64,000 nt of DNA from Isoetes taiwanensis (Eukaryota; Streptophyta; Lycopodiopsida; Isoetales; Isoetaceae). Under the pieces are notes generated by a model. It searched no databases and was not told the origin of the DNA. It saw only the letters and a program-made list of their open reading frames with translations. The position numbers were made by a program, and so were the translations under genes. The DNA lies in NCBI GenBank assembly GCA_021234155.1, contig JAJEKV010000055.1:314001-378000 (forward strand), in the 5' to 3' direction. This document shows positions 1 to 11,104 of the stretch, in pieces. How positions within the stretch are numbered: position 1 is the first letter of the stretch; each line of letters opens with the position of its first letter.

Positions 1-2945
1 AGTACTTTTTTAAACTATAGATGCTATAAGTAGAAGTACATCCATGAAGGTTAGTTTCTTGACCGAACAATCCCAGATTGTACATATCAGTTAACCTCAA
101 AGGATGTTTTATACCTCAAGCTAATTAACCTTTCTTAATTGTCAACTACCAAAATTCTACTTGGTATTCATAAGCAAGCATATAATGCAAAGCACAAAAC
201 CTTCAAATCCCTTCAGATTTTTTTCCTAGAGTTCAAGGACCTTATTCTCAACACATACCATAAGTGTTGCTATAGTTTAGATAGTCCAGAAGGAGTACCT
301 TTTTGACCATGATCACTAAGTAATTGCCCCGAATCCCTCTAGTGCCAATCACAAGCCAAAATCTCAATGCAATGTTTATTCTCAACTTCTAATTTCCGTT
401 TATGCCATATTACCAGTAGTGTGAACCAACTAGGCATGATGACAGATCATGACACCTATGATGCACTCGTTGAAAGGATTTTTAGAGGGCACTAATGCCT
501 TCTGTGAAAGCATGTTTTCTCTTAGTTCCATGAATGTAAGAATGCTTTTTAAAAGAATCATCATGTATATTATAACTAGTCATCAACTAGATTTAAGATC
601 CAAAATTCTATGAGTTCTATGTTTGAGCATATACATATGTTCCAAAATATGGCCCATGGTATCTAGTACCATTACCATATGGTTCGTCTACTTTCCAATA
701 TCGAGTCCCTGACCATGTTCAACACTTGCCAAGTGCTGAGGACAAGCATCACTCCTAGGGCGATCCCCAAGGGGGAGTCACTCAGAAGAACCCCCCAAAC
801 CACGTGCGTAAACATGAAGGGGTTACTTTTGTGGGTTCTTAGTATGTATACCTACGATACAATGTACTTTTATTTTTGAATTCTTCGTACACTAACGGAG
901 AGGGGTGCTCCGTGGCGGGGAACCGAACATGGTATGATACGGAAAGGGCTTAGTGATTCGGAAGCCTATTCGTAGAGACATCAATCCGATTGCAACATTA
1001 AGATTACTGGTAATATTTTTATTTTGTTCTACTCGTGTTTTTTCCTTGGATGTGATTACAAATTTGAAAATGATTTGGCTTCCTCTTGAGATTTTTTTCA
1101 TCTTGTTTGGAGGATGGGTCACGAATGCTGAAACGATTTGGCTGCCACATGTTGCAGATGTACCAGCTGTCTATTGCTTTCTGTGTTGTTGTGGCTTACA
1201 AGATTCAATTCAAGCTTAATGATGAATGCAGTTTTGCTCTAATTGTTCTAAAGATACGTGCAAGTATCATGCTTACTACATTTAGGCATTAAGTATTAAT
1301 CAGAAGAATTTGTGTTCATGAGTGATTATAATGATCTTCCATACATGATAGAAAACGGATGTCTTTGTGAGAAAAGGGCTTTCAATCTATAAAGGAGACA
1401 ATTCAAATTACAAAAAAACAGAGGTCTCTTATTCTAGTTAGAAGCACAGACCATTTGACATCTCTAAGATTGATGTTGTTCTAAATCCCAAAGCCACATC
1501 CTCTTTCTTAATTGGAAACCCAGGGAAGATGGAACAGTTCTATTGGAAACCCAGGGAAGGTTCTGCTATAATTGTAGTTAAACCCCATCTGAACCTTGTT
1601 GAATCTTAGCATAGCTCAGTCGATTCTTATGATAAGGAATAAAGGACTCAGTTATATCTGCAAAGGGATGCACATACTTGGACTGCATGTACCGTCTCAT
1701 AGGTCAAGTTTGGCCTCCGCGGACGTTAAAATATACTTCCTTCCTTCCTTCCTTCTATGTATTGCCCAATGTAGGAGAATTCAGAATACCAATGTAGGAT
1801 TATGCCATGTTGTGTGCATGTTATCTATTGCTTCATGCTACCTCAATGCCACTTTAGTTGGATGTCATGATTTTCTTGGGTTGTAAAAACTATGGTTTTG
1901 AGTGAATCACCTGATATTTGCATATGATTACTGAAGCTTAATGTTTTGAGATGTGAAGGAGAATGCGAGACTCATATAAGCAAACATTATCAAAACATGA
2001 TACTTCAATTCAGTTTCAACATCAATCTTCTAGTAACTATATATACTTAAAGAAAGTTATGTATACATATTGGGGGTATATGTAATGCTCACAGAAGGTT
2101 GTATACGAGGGGTTTTTTAATTGATAAATGACGTATAAAATTGGGAGGGGGTATATGCATGCAAAATTTGAAAATCGTATGGTAGGGGTTTTTGATTAAA
2201 AAAGTGTCGTATATAGGGGTTTTTTTACAACCCTATGTATGCAGGTGGCATATCCCCTATATGATAGGTGCATCCCCCGGGGCGATCCCATCTTACATGA
2301 ATTCAGTTCATATAATTCAACATCCCCTATTGAATTGTAGGACTCCTAGTCTCTATAAGGCATGTGGTCCTTGTACTGCAAGAAGACCAGCCTTGTTGTC
2401 TTCAAATAAGATCTTATAGTAATGTTAGACAATGCAGCTTGATTATGGCTAAATCATGAAAGGTACATCTGGGAACATATTCCCTCTCCACAAATCCAGA
2501 ATGCCCAACTCAAGTCCTTTTTAGGTCAAACTGCGCCCCCTCCCCCCCCTTTCCCCGACTTTAAATGGGGCATTATTAAACCACGCACCATTGGATAAAA
2601 CAGTATTCTGGCTTTTGTACAGTGTAGTATAAAAGCAACAGAACAGACTACTGCATAACAATACTCCATGACTCAACAACACGAAGAACATTACACAATT
2701 ACATGAGCCTGGGCAATCGAACCCCAGATGAATCCAAAGCCCATGGCTTACTTGGATGATACATGGAGAACATGCATAGGAGCTATCCAACACATGTCAT
2801 TGACTGCCATTCCAAGCTCCAGCTATCAATGGCATGCATTTGATGATCCTATGCATAGTTCCCTTGAATGGCTGCAAGCCAACAAAGACAATCTGTTAGT
2901 GAGCCTGGGGAATTGGAGCCCAATGCAATGCCAATGCTCATCCGA
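1..2945. other. Intergenic DNA, no gene recognised
   Basis: No protein family is recognisable on either strand and every reading frame is short and unsupported. I see a short (TTCC)n run near 1740-1756, a small direct duplication of an 18-bp stretch near 1513-1557, and the repeat at 2030-2290 listed separately. Base composition is AT-rich and looks like ordinary decayed repeat DNA. Confidence 0.6.
2030..2290. repeat. Dispersed repeat copy (GTATA / AGGGGTTTTTT / GTGCATCCC family)
   Basis: The stretch repeats variants of 'CGTATA...AGGGGTTTTTT' and ends in a block reading roughly GGTGGCATATCCCCTATATGAT followed by AGGTGCATCCC. A related order of blocks is seen at 18540-18640 and, more diverged, in the 148-bp tandem units around 18266-19160, so I treat them as one dispersed family. 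No coding potential and no clear ends are visible. Confidence 0.4.
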
Positions 2946-2984
2946 GCATAAGGGAGATCCCAGCAGAGGGGGTCTCCCTTATGC
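2946..2984. repeat. Strong hairpin (16-bp arms, 7-nt loop)
   Basis: Left arm GCATAAGGGAGATCCC and right arm GGGGTCTCCCTTATGC pair at 15 of 16 positions around a 7-nt loop. It sits about 200 bp past the stop of the degenerate minus-strand gene at 3179-4660. It may be a transposon-end hairpin or a chance palindrome; no CTRR-type terminus follows it. Confidence 0.5.
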
Positions 2985-3178
2985 CCAGGGGCCAAAGCCT
3001 TTTGAAAGTCTGCAGATGTTAGTAACGAAGTGCAATTAACAAAGCATGTACAACACACATCATCAAAGGACAAAACAACACATATTCATAAGCTTAAAAA
3101 TGTACATGTGGCATGGGCGACACGCACATAAAGCTGCACAAACAAGGACATTGCAAACAAGATCAAGAACAAAAAGGC

Positions 3179-4660
3179 CTAATTCATGGGCTCTCCAAAT
3201 GCAGCCCGCCTGATCACGTCATCAAGCTGCCGGATTTCTTGCGTCAACAAGCCCTTAGAGAGGCTCATATGAGATCTCAAAGCATCTAACTCTGATAATG
3301 GAGCACCAAGCTGCTCCCAGGCAACACTAGAGGTCGCCGAATCGATGGTCACATAAAAATTAGTCAACTACCTCCTCAGGATCCTAAGGGAAGCAGTTAT
3401 TCGATGAGCCTCCGTCCCAACCTGGATAATACTCGTTATAAATTCCTCTGCAGTGAACAGCTGCTCCCCCTCAGGAGGATAAACCTGAGGATCAGGACGA
3501 GAATCGTCAATCCTAGAGATTATCAAAGAGGGATCCAAGCTCACAACGGGATGGCCTGTCTCCCCAACAGGATTCCCATTGGTCTCCATTTCTACTCTGC
3601 AACAAACTGTCACCACCACAAACACATGCTGAAAGAAAGCAAAACATAGACAAAACTGAAGCTGTACATGTAACAACACACACAATAACTCAGCCAACCG
3701 CCATGGTGTGATCCCCAGTGTGGATGGGAATGTAATCCACACCATGATCAGGGATTTCAAGATCAGGGTTGAACGATGGATCATGAATATCCTGAAAATT
3801 ACAATCCATCTCATCAGATGGCATAGAATCATCCCAATATCGGCGGCGGACAGGCCCATTCCGTTCAACAGGCACGTAACCTGCAGGTAAACCAAAGAGA
3901 ATAGTTCTAACATCAGATAGAACCCTTCAAGCAGCACGGACTCTATACTCGTTCACATGCAGTGTTGTATGGAATGATCCAACTGCTGCTCAAAGTATAT
4001 TTTCCACTTCTCAGCATCCTGCAAATTGTACGTCAAACTAGGAGTCAACCTATGGCCACCATGGTAAAAAACAAAGTGCGCTGCCTTGTTCAGAAGGTTT
4101 TTGTTATCCAACACACACAGGCCCTTTGTGTCCCCAGCACCCCATCTTACATACAAATCTTTTCCCTTCTCAATCATCGTTTCGGATATATTGTGCAGGT
4201 GGCAGGAAAAATGCACCTTGCTTATCATGCAGTATCCCAGCATGCCCGCGAAGCAGTGCAACCTATTATTCTTGAGGGCCTTGCAGACTAAGATAACGCC
4301 GGCTGGCTTATCGGGCCAATTAAACTCCCTTTCGATAGCATCGTTCAGAGCCTTAGGAGGTGATCGGCAGAAGACTCCCTCTCCACGGCAACTGCGCCAG
4401 CAAGGCATCTCCTATCGCAGAAGGAAGAAAGGGCATCAAAGAAACTTTACGGGGAACGTCTTGACCAAACAAGGCCAATGTCATAGAGACATCTATTGCA
4501 TCCCAGCTCTGTGCAAGGTTAGGCATGGCAGGAGTGGGCATGGCAGAGGTCTCAGTCTGTATAGAACATGATTCCATTGGTATCGAACAAGGCATGGGCC
4601 AATAGGTAGCAGCAGCCCTGCCCTTTTTGGCTGCTCTTCTCATGGCAGACATGATGAAGA
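3179..4660 (-). pseudogene. Unrecognised multi-exon protein gene, degenerate
   Basis: Coding-like frames line up on the minus strand from an N-terminal part starting MSAMRRAAKKGRAAATYWP (about 4652) to a stop at 3179. The best-preserved block (4408-3953) includes FNWPDKPAGVILVCKALKN, GMLGYCMISKVHFSCHLHNI and YVRWGAGDTKGLCVLDNKN. A frameshift separates the first two blocks near 4390. Intron-like junctions are visible: an acceptor TTTACCTGCAG before GYVPVERNGPVRRRYWDDS, and TTTGTTGCAG before VEMETNGNPVGETG. The last exon is acidic and helical (EFITSIIQVGTEAHRITAS, then LLTQEIRQLDDVIRRA) and has one in-frame stop near 3369. I do not recognise the family. The 'GYC...HF...HNIS' region vaguely resembles large mobile-element proteins of algae and seed-free plants, but I cannot verify that. 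Confidence 0.5.
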
Positions 4661-5173
4661 CACAAATACAAAAAACAAACAAGGATATGCAAATTGCTAA
4701 CTTGTTATTGTGGGAACACTATGCAGGTTGCTCGCCTTTTCTTGTTTCGCTGACCCTGAAATACCAAACAAAATCCACAGATAGCAAATCAGCCGAATTG
4801 GCAATGGGCATCTGCAGCAACCACAAATAGGCTTGGCGACACATGAAACAGCCGCTGCGACATCTGAAACAGCCAGATTTAGAATCGGCTGCACTGATCG
4901 ACAACTCAGGCATCCCCCACGCGCGACCCTATTTGACTGTGGAAAAAAAACCATGCACCTTCTCCAAAAGAGTTCCACGTTGGTTTCTAAACATGACCCA
5001 GGTGCGAGCATCATCTTTATACGTATTTCAATACGAATACCACAATAAACCTTCGAAAATCATATGCTACAAAAATACCCTTTTTGATTGCGGAAACATT
5101 ACTATCCCCTTGGGGCAAACTAATATTAAGGTATGACAATTACCTTAGGTAAAGAAATGACCTTGTAATAATA
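4661..5173. other. Intergenic DNA, nothing recognised
   Basis: Short overlapping frames on both strands with no family resemblance. I see no repeats or structured signals before the Helitron end at 5174. Confidence 0.5.
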
Positions 5174-5534
5174 CTAGTTAGGATGCCCAGCATTGCTGGG
5201 CATAGTTTGAAAACCTAAAAATAATAATTCAGCAATGAGAAAGCTATTTACTTTCCATGTGTTCATAACTTTAATCATAAGGGCTTTTGCGACGTTCATT
5301 CAAGTGATAATCTTTCTATATAATCCATTGTACAGCCTCTACCATTAACCTATAGTTACTTTCATGTGTTCAAAACTTTAATCATAATGGCCTTTTGGGA
5401 TAGAATCCATTGTACAGTCTTTGCCACTGATGGGGGAAAACCAAGCCAAAAAACCAGCCACCGCCACTCTTTTGTACCTTGCAAAATAACCATTGACGGA
5501 GTCGGTTATGACATTGGGGAAGAACATCCTAGAG
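5174..5534 (-). mobile_element. Helitron 3' terminus (non-autonomous copy; 5' end tentative)
   Basis: On the minus strand a perfect palindrome TGCCCAGCAATGCTGGGCA (8-bp stem, 3-nt loop) is followed 6 nt later by CTAG and then T. That is the classical Helitron 3' end (subterminal hairpin, CTRR, insertion between A and T). The flanking host base on the plus strand before position 5174 is A, as required. The same end, with minor changes, occurs at 35277, so both belong to one family. A possible 5' end (TCTCTAGGATG on the minus strand, next to the required T) is at 5534, giving about 360 bp; this end is only a guess. No coding sequence is inside. Confidence 0.6.
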
Positions 5535-7239
5535 ATGGCAAGTGGCCTTCTAGCTTCTAGCTCAATACCCATGCGGGCTTGTACCCTAGCCTTCTTGGTC
5601 CTCACTGTTGGACTCCATTGATTGCTAAAGAATATTTCTAAGCCAATACAAAGTTTTCATGTGTAAATGGTATAATAAGATGCTTATCTAGAATCATTAT
5701 CACTCATATCTAATGCAGTATCATTTGTTTGATGAAATTTGTTTGAGGAGCCCTCCCGTCGAGACGTGGTAGCCCTTGGTTTTCGCTTCACCTTGGATAT
5801 ACACGGATCCGCATTTATTATGCTTTTATTAGGGGCTAAAAAAAGTGATGCAACACTAGGCACCCATTTAACTTCTGATATTGGCCCAACTATTTTCGAT
5901 TTACTCGGGTTCCGGTGAGCTCTGCATCTGCACTTCTTCGCCATAGTCAAGCCAAGCTCACCCTTCTTGCTCAAACCTCGAACTGAGAGCTGCCAAATGT
6001 TCTAAGTTTTGGAGAAAGCTTGCAAAAAGGTTGCGCACACCGCCGCTGGAGCTGAATCTCGCAGGTTTGTCACTTCCCCTTCCCCTGCTTCCTCTCTAAG
6101 CAGATAGATATAAACTTTGGCAGCATAGATATATAAGGAAGAATATATGCATAGATATATGCATGTATTTGCACTAGTAGTCAGGCAGACTGAAACTTTC
6201 AGCAATGAATTTCATAGCAAGGTTACTGCATGTATGCGCAGATATTTGGCCCTGCAGCAAAAATGGCTCAAAAAGAAAATGCACGTCTAGGTTTTGAAGC
6301 AGAAGGATAGGCTATGGGTGAAAGGGCCTGAAAAGGAAGGAAACAAGAACGCCAGATGTGAAAATACAGATTTAGTCGGATGCTAAAAACTGGCCCGCAG
6401 ATCATTGGAACGAGAAGCAAATTTGGGGATAAATCCAACGCACATTTGCATGTGATCTATTCCGGTAGCAAACACAAAGGTATTGGAAAATTTTATTGAA
6501 GCTTGATGCTTAAAACATTGTCGGCCCTTTAGCTCTGTTTCTTATTTCTTATCTGTTTCGGTAGAAACAAAAAATTATAGTACTTCCCAAGTCATATCGA
6601 TACTCCAGGCATAACTTCTGAATGCTACCCATGATCAGCGTGAAATTTTTATGAATTTTGGCCACCGTAGATCAAATTCAATGATTCTAAAGGATGGATG
6701 ATTTACATAGATGCCAAGAAAGGCCTTCACATTCTTTTGCTGTAATGATGCAAGAATCATGACAGGAATCGAAGACAGCCCATACTAACCTCAGCGCCAA
6801 AACTTGCTGGGGCATGGCGTTTGAGAGAGGGGTTTGCTGCTGTCGAGGCACAAGGCCAGGAACATTCTCCCGCAAGATCCCGGCGCACCCATAACTGCCT
6901 CTGATTTGGAATTTCCATGAATTTCTGAAGCCGTAGATGAAATCAAACGATGGAATCAGCAGCCACCTGCACAAAAGTCTCACCTGGCAGCAACGTGGAC
7001 ACTCTAAAATTGCTTCAAAGTGTCAACTTGCGTGCACACTCTAAAATTGCTTCAAAATGTCAACTTGCATTTGTGCAAACGTGCCAAAAAAACTATACCC
7101 AACAAAGGTGCAAAAAAGATAGAGGCTGTATGGTAGATTCATACGAATTTAGCTACAATACAAGTTAAAAATCATATCTCTCAAGATTGAATTTATGCCT
7201 TAAACCATCACAAATTTCAAAGAAAAAACTATTCCGGAT
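5535..7239. other. Intergenic DNA, no gene recognised
   Basis: One basic minus-strand frame of 96 codons (5684-5974) is the only notable frame and lacks family resemblance. Two related stretches about 60 nt long, both built on 'GTGTCCACGTTG / TGTCAACTTGC ... CTCTAAAATTGCTTCAAA', occur in tandem near 6990-7070. No RNA genes were seen. Confidence 0.5.
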
Positions 7240-7505
7240 CGGTGCAACGGGATGTCCTTATCTATTCCGGTGGGAGCAGGTTCGATAAAGGATCTTAGAG
7301 TGTCCAGGATTGGGCCAAGAGGGTCTCATAACGCCCTCCCCTCTCTTTCCATTGTTGCCGGGGAAGGGGAACAAGCACACTTGGAGAGCGCAGTACAACG
7401 GAGAGTTGTATGCTGCGTTCGGGAAGGATGAATCGCTCCCCAGGAAAAAAATCTATTGATTCTCTTCCGGCCGGATAATATCGTAGGTGCGATGATCTAC
7501 TTCAC

Positions 7506-7540
7506 GGGCGAGGTCTCTGGTTCAAGTCCAGGATAGCCCA
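7506..7540 (+). pseudogene. trnI-GAU: Plastid-derived trnI-GAU 3' exon (NUPT)
   Basis: 35 nt starting GGGCGAGGTCTCTGG and ending GGATAGCCCA, the 3' half of plastid tRNA-Ile(GAU) with an intact T-arm. It lacks the 5' exon in this window and is inside nuclear-type DNA, so it cannot yield a tRNA here. Confidence 0.9.
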
Positions 7541-7609
7541 GCTGCGTCGAGGGAAACCATAAAAAAAAAAGAAAAAGATCTGATTTGTTTATGCATGGGG
7601 TACAGTACA

Positions 7610-7647
7610 GGGGATATAGCTCAGTCGGTAGAGCGCCGCCCTTGCAA
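7610..7647 (+). pseudogene. trnA-UGC: Plastid-derived trnA-UGC 5' exon (NUPT)
   Basis: 38 nt beginning GGGGATATAGCTCAGTCGGT and ending with the anticodon TGC plus AA, then the intron start TTGGGTCGTTGCG, where plastid similarity stops. The 3' exon is absent. The D-arm and anticodon arm are intact, with changes from the usual angiosperm form at the anticodon stem (GCCGCCC). Confidence 0.9.
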
Positions 7648-7925
7648 TTGGGTCGTTGCGCAATGTCTCACTAGACCTTGGTTGTTGAGTTCATTGGGAA
7701 CATACGAATTTACATTGTTATTATTTTGTAACAATCTTCAATTCAGGGTAAACCATTGTTCACCACCTTGTTAAGTTGTTCAATTCAATGATATTGATAA
7801 ATTTGTTGGGATGCATAAAGAAGTAAAGACTTAAGTAAAGCTTGGAACATACTTTTCCTTACTTTTTTTATTGGTACAAACAAATTTTCGCGATACATTA
7901 CAAACACCTCCAACAAATGAACGGC

Positions 7926-10879
7926 TTATAGACCCAACATTTGCTTCACCACGTTATTATGGAACATCACATGAGCCTGCATATACAAGTACTTACACCA
8001 ACCTTCTTAATACCAGCAAGAAAAGATAAAGATCAAATAGCATTATTAAAGCGCAGAGTTAGCTTACTTGCTTCTCACTAAGCCCAATCTTTTCAAGGTC
8101 TGCAAGCTGCATAGATTGCAAAGGGATCAGTTTGAAGAAAAGGAGAACAAATGATGTTGAACAATGTTTATTGAAAAATACCTCTTTGAAAGGCACATCG
8201 AGCTGTTGTCTTTGCTCTATAATACAATCTGCTCTCTTCTTTCCAATTCCCTGCAAAACGAAAGAATAGTGTTTTCAGTACAGACATGCATGCCAACATG
8301 CATGTTTATAACAAACAATCAATGCAATGTACCTTGAATTTGAGAAGCTCCTCCCTGTAAATTGAAGAAAAAGACATTAAAGCTTTAGATTAGAGATGTA
8401 TTATAAGTAGCGAGACTCAAATCGAATACCTGGTTCCTGTGTTGAGAACGTTAAGGTACTCTTTAAGCAAAGCTTCCTGCTTGCAGATAAGGATACAGTT
8501 TTGAAGCCTTCCAATAATATCTTTCAAAAACATTCAATTCAAAATTACACTTGCAACCAACCTGTAAATTACGACTACAAGACCCAAATCTTTCTAATGG
8601 CGTGCCTCCAGTAAGTCCCAGTGTCTGTATTGGAGTCACTGTCTGTATGGGAGTTTGCTGCTTGTTAGCAATTTCAAGGTTGCTGGATGGTAGTGGGGAA
8701 AGGGCCTCTCTAAACGAGGTTCCCAATTTGCGTAGCCTTTCACTCAAGGGTGGAGAATTGGAAATTTGCAAGGCATCTTTTATTGGCGTGCACTGCCATC
8801 CATCTGTAGCATTTTCTTTGCCCATATCATATGCTTCCCCTAGAAAAGCATTCAAATCTTTCATACAGCTGTAAATTTGCCGAAAAGAGATAAACACACA
8901 GTGAATAAAGAAAGAATACCTGCGTCAAAAACAGGATTCCTGATCATTGCAAATGAAGCTTGAGACTGTAAATTATTGTTACACGTCCTGATTACAGGGT
9001 TTGCAGAAACATCTTCCGAAATTCTCTGCAAAGACAGGAATATAATAAAATGTGAGCTGCATATAAGAATGCATAGAAAAAACAGTTCAAGGATTGTATT
9101 TTACTTCCGCAGTTGAGCATTCTTCAGCTGCGAAAGGTGAAGCCGCCCCCCTGCACGAGAAAGATGGTAGTTAAGTCCAAAGTTGTCAGATACACATTTA
9201 CTAGGAAAAAAGCCCAACCTTGTACTATTCGGAGATTCAGAAGCTAGGATCCTCTGTAATGGAACACGCTGAGGAGGACCAAACCTAGAAGGAGAATGAG
9301 AGAACAATCGTGCCTGCAGTGGACTTGAAAATCTTGCTGGAGATTTGCCTGGAGTTTTGCCTTTATTTTCCTTCCAATGTTTTAGTCTACTTTCTGTGTC
9401 TACTTTTTCTGCTGAAACCTCAGATATGGTCTTGTTTTGAGATATCCTATAAGCAATCTGCCTCGATCTGGCTGCGAGGCCCAGAGTCTGAGCAGCTTCT
9501 TGGAACGAAGCAGGATTCTGCAATCAAATTAAGGTTTTTCAATGGCAAGCATGAAAATATCTTAATTGAGTTTAGCATTGAAGGACATTGTTACCAAGCA
9601 AGCTATCATCACAGCTGAACCTGTGCCTCCTAAAGAATCCTGAAGTATTCTTGTTAATTTGCTATCCCTGAATGGCACCCTCCGTTCATTTGCATTGAGT
9701 GCATTGATTACGTTAGATAAGACGAACAAAGATTGGTTGATTCTGGTGCTTTCCACCAATCTAATGCCGTCATTTCCAGTCTTTCTATTGTCTTCATTCC
9801 CTGGAGAGAGGAACAAAATGATCAAATAATATGCTGCAGAACTGCTCAAACAATAAATCCATGAACTTACCTGCCAGATCAATCAAATTTAGCTTTCCTT
9901 CTGTCACTATACCAGAATTATTCCCAGTAACTGTAATCATCAGAGCTCCATGACTTCTGCTGGAAACGTCATTTAGGCCAGTTTGGCCAATTTTTCTCTG
10001 CGCACATGCCTTAGCAAATAACTCATGAAATTGATGGATGGTCTTCACTTCTACCTGTGTCAACACATAATTTTAGTACAACATATCCCTTAACTGAGAC
10101 ATCTTCTACTGGTAAATACTAACATGAGTCAAGCCTCGAAGCTGAATGCGTCCAAGCCCATCTTCTAAAACAGGAATCTCATTTGATTTGGAATCCAACG
10201 GTCCATGTATAATTCATAATATGAAACCTCTATTCTGCTCTGTGTATTTTGAGCTAGGGCAAGAATGGCTTTAAGGGCCAAGGTCATAAGTCCAGGGTTT
10301 CCATCCTGGCCCTGAAAAATCCTGATATCAGCATAAACAGGAGATATTTGCATCTTTCTTGCAAGAATAAATTTAGAGTTTTACCTGCATTGTGTGCGTT
10401 TTGCCACTTTCGGTGGCACCATAAGCAAAAATTGTGGCACTATAGCCCTCGAACAACATGGGCAATATATGCTCCAGCTCCCCTGCAAAAACTTGAGTCG
10501 ATTCATCCTTTTCTCCATAGCAAGAATCCAGCTTGTATGATTCCGAATGACTGCAATGCAATCAGATATTAATTTCAGCATTTGTGAAAAAAAATGCCCT
10601 AATTTAACAAGATGTGCACCTGCTTCCAGGATCTTGAATGGTAAGAGTATCTTCCCCAACACCTTCAGGATTTTTAAGTATTCGTATACAAGTTTGAGGA
10701 TTTGATGCTTCAATTTCTCGCCGGAGATGGGGTCTAACTCTTACCACAACACGCACTTTTGATCCGAACGAACTGTTGATGGGGGAATTATCCTTGAACG
10801 GCGAGGAAGATCTGATATTGCTTCCCAGCTTGGATCTTCTAGGAGTAGACACAATTCTAGGGCTCAGCATTTTGTCCAA
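7926..10879 (-). CDS. KIN10: Kinesin-10 family motor (Kid/NOD type) with C-terminal helix-hairpin-helix; one frameshift in exon 3
   Basis: Fourteen exons with consistent GT-AG junctions and phases: 10879-10620, 10550-10385, 10311-10124, 10054-9871, 9800-9595, 9517-9219, 9150-9105, 9025-8920, 8857-8562, 8476-8430, 8354-8333, 8250-8182, 8106-8068, 7976-7926. Motor landmarks: [12 protein letters not shown] near residue 37, P-loop GATESGKT (131-138), switch I DVSSRSHG, switch II LIDLAGNED and [20 protein letters not shown]. After the motor comes a basic Ser/Pro tail. The last exons encode an HhH fold ([20 protein letters not shown], then [13 protein letters not shown]), the DNA-binding hallmark of Kid-type chromokinesins. 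Expected role: chromosome-arm or phragmoplast microtubule motor in dividing cells. Exon 3 is 188 nt where a multiple of three is needed. The frame breaks after YYELYMD and resumes at [14 protein letters not shown], as if 13 nt (the CYDL codons) were lost. Everything else is open, so this is either a recent null allele or an assembly error. The exon 9 acceptor (a bare AG) is the least certain junction. Confidence 0.87.
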
Positions 10880-10967
10880 CCTCTGAAGACTCTGAAGACT
10901 CTGTACGAGTATGCTGCAGCGGGCTTTAGAATCTTGAGGACGAAATTTTGAAAAATAAACGACGTAT

Positions 10968-10978
10968 TAGCCGTTTGG
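10968..10978 (-). promoter_or_regulatory. MSA-like G2/M promoter element upstream of the kinesin
   Basis: The minus strand reads CCAAACGGCTA, one mismatch from the plant mitosis-specific activator consensus YCYAACGGYYA bound by three-repeat MYB proteins. It lies about 90 bp upstream of the kinesin ATG and in the gene's orientation, which fits a motor expressed at G2/M. Because a LINE tail begins at 11061, the native promoter here can be at most about 180 bp unless it reads through the LINE. Confidence 0.5.
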
Positions 10979-11060
10979 GTTGTCTACGTGGATAATAAGG
11001 GCGTCACTCTTACGATTACTTACAAAAATAAAACCCAAAGATAAGTGGGGCAATTTCACC

Positions 11061-11104
11061 ATAGAATAGAATAGAATAGAATAGAATAGAATAGAATAGA
11101 ATAG
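11061..11104. repeat. (AATAG)n microsatellite (LINE tail)
   Basis: Uninterrupted pentanucleotide array of about nine units. Its position directly after the LINE 3' UTR, and the shorter array at the same point of the second copy (16826), show it is the LINE's tail rather than an independent microsatellite. Confidence 0.9.

Larger units (their letters stand above)
7240..7660 (+). other. Nuclear insertion of plastid DNA (NUPT): trnI-GAU intron/3' exon to trnA-UGC 5' exon
   Basis: From about 7265 the sequence follows the plastid trnI(GAU) group II intron (GGTGGGAGCAGG, then GGAGAGCGCAGTACAACGGA and GTTCGGGAAGGATGAATCGC). It continues through the 35-nt trnI 3' exon, the short trnI-trnA spacer and the trnA(UGC) 5' exon, and stops 13 nt into the trnA intron. 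In the plastid this is the rRNA-operon spacer; here it sits in unrelated DNA 266 bp from the kinesin stop codon, so it is a nuclear copy. The left edge is approximate. The spacer contains an A-rich run not typical of angiosperm plastids. Confidence 0.9.

Noticed and set aside
5684-5974. Basic 96-codon minus-strand frame starting near MAKKCRCRAHRN
   Set aside because: No family resemblance, no supported promoter or splice partner; the length is compatible with chance in this DNA.
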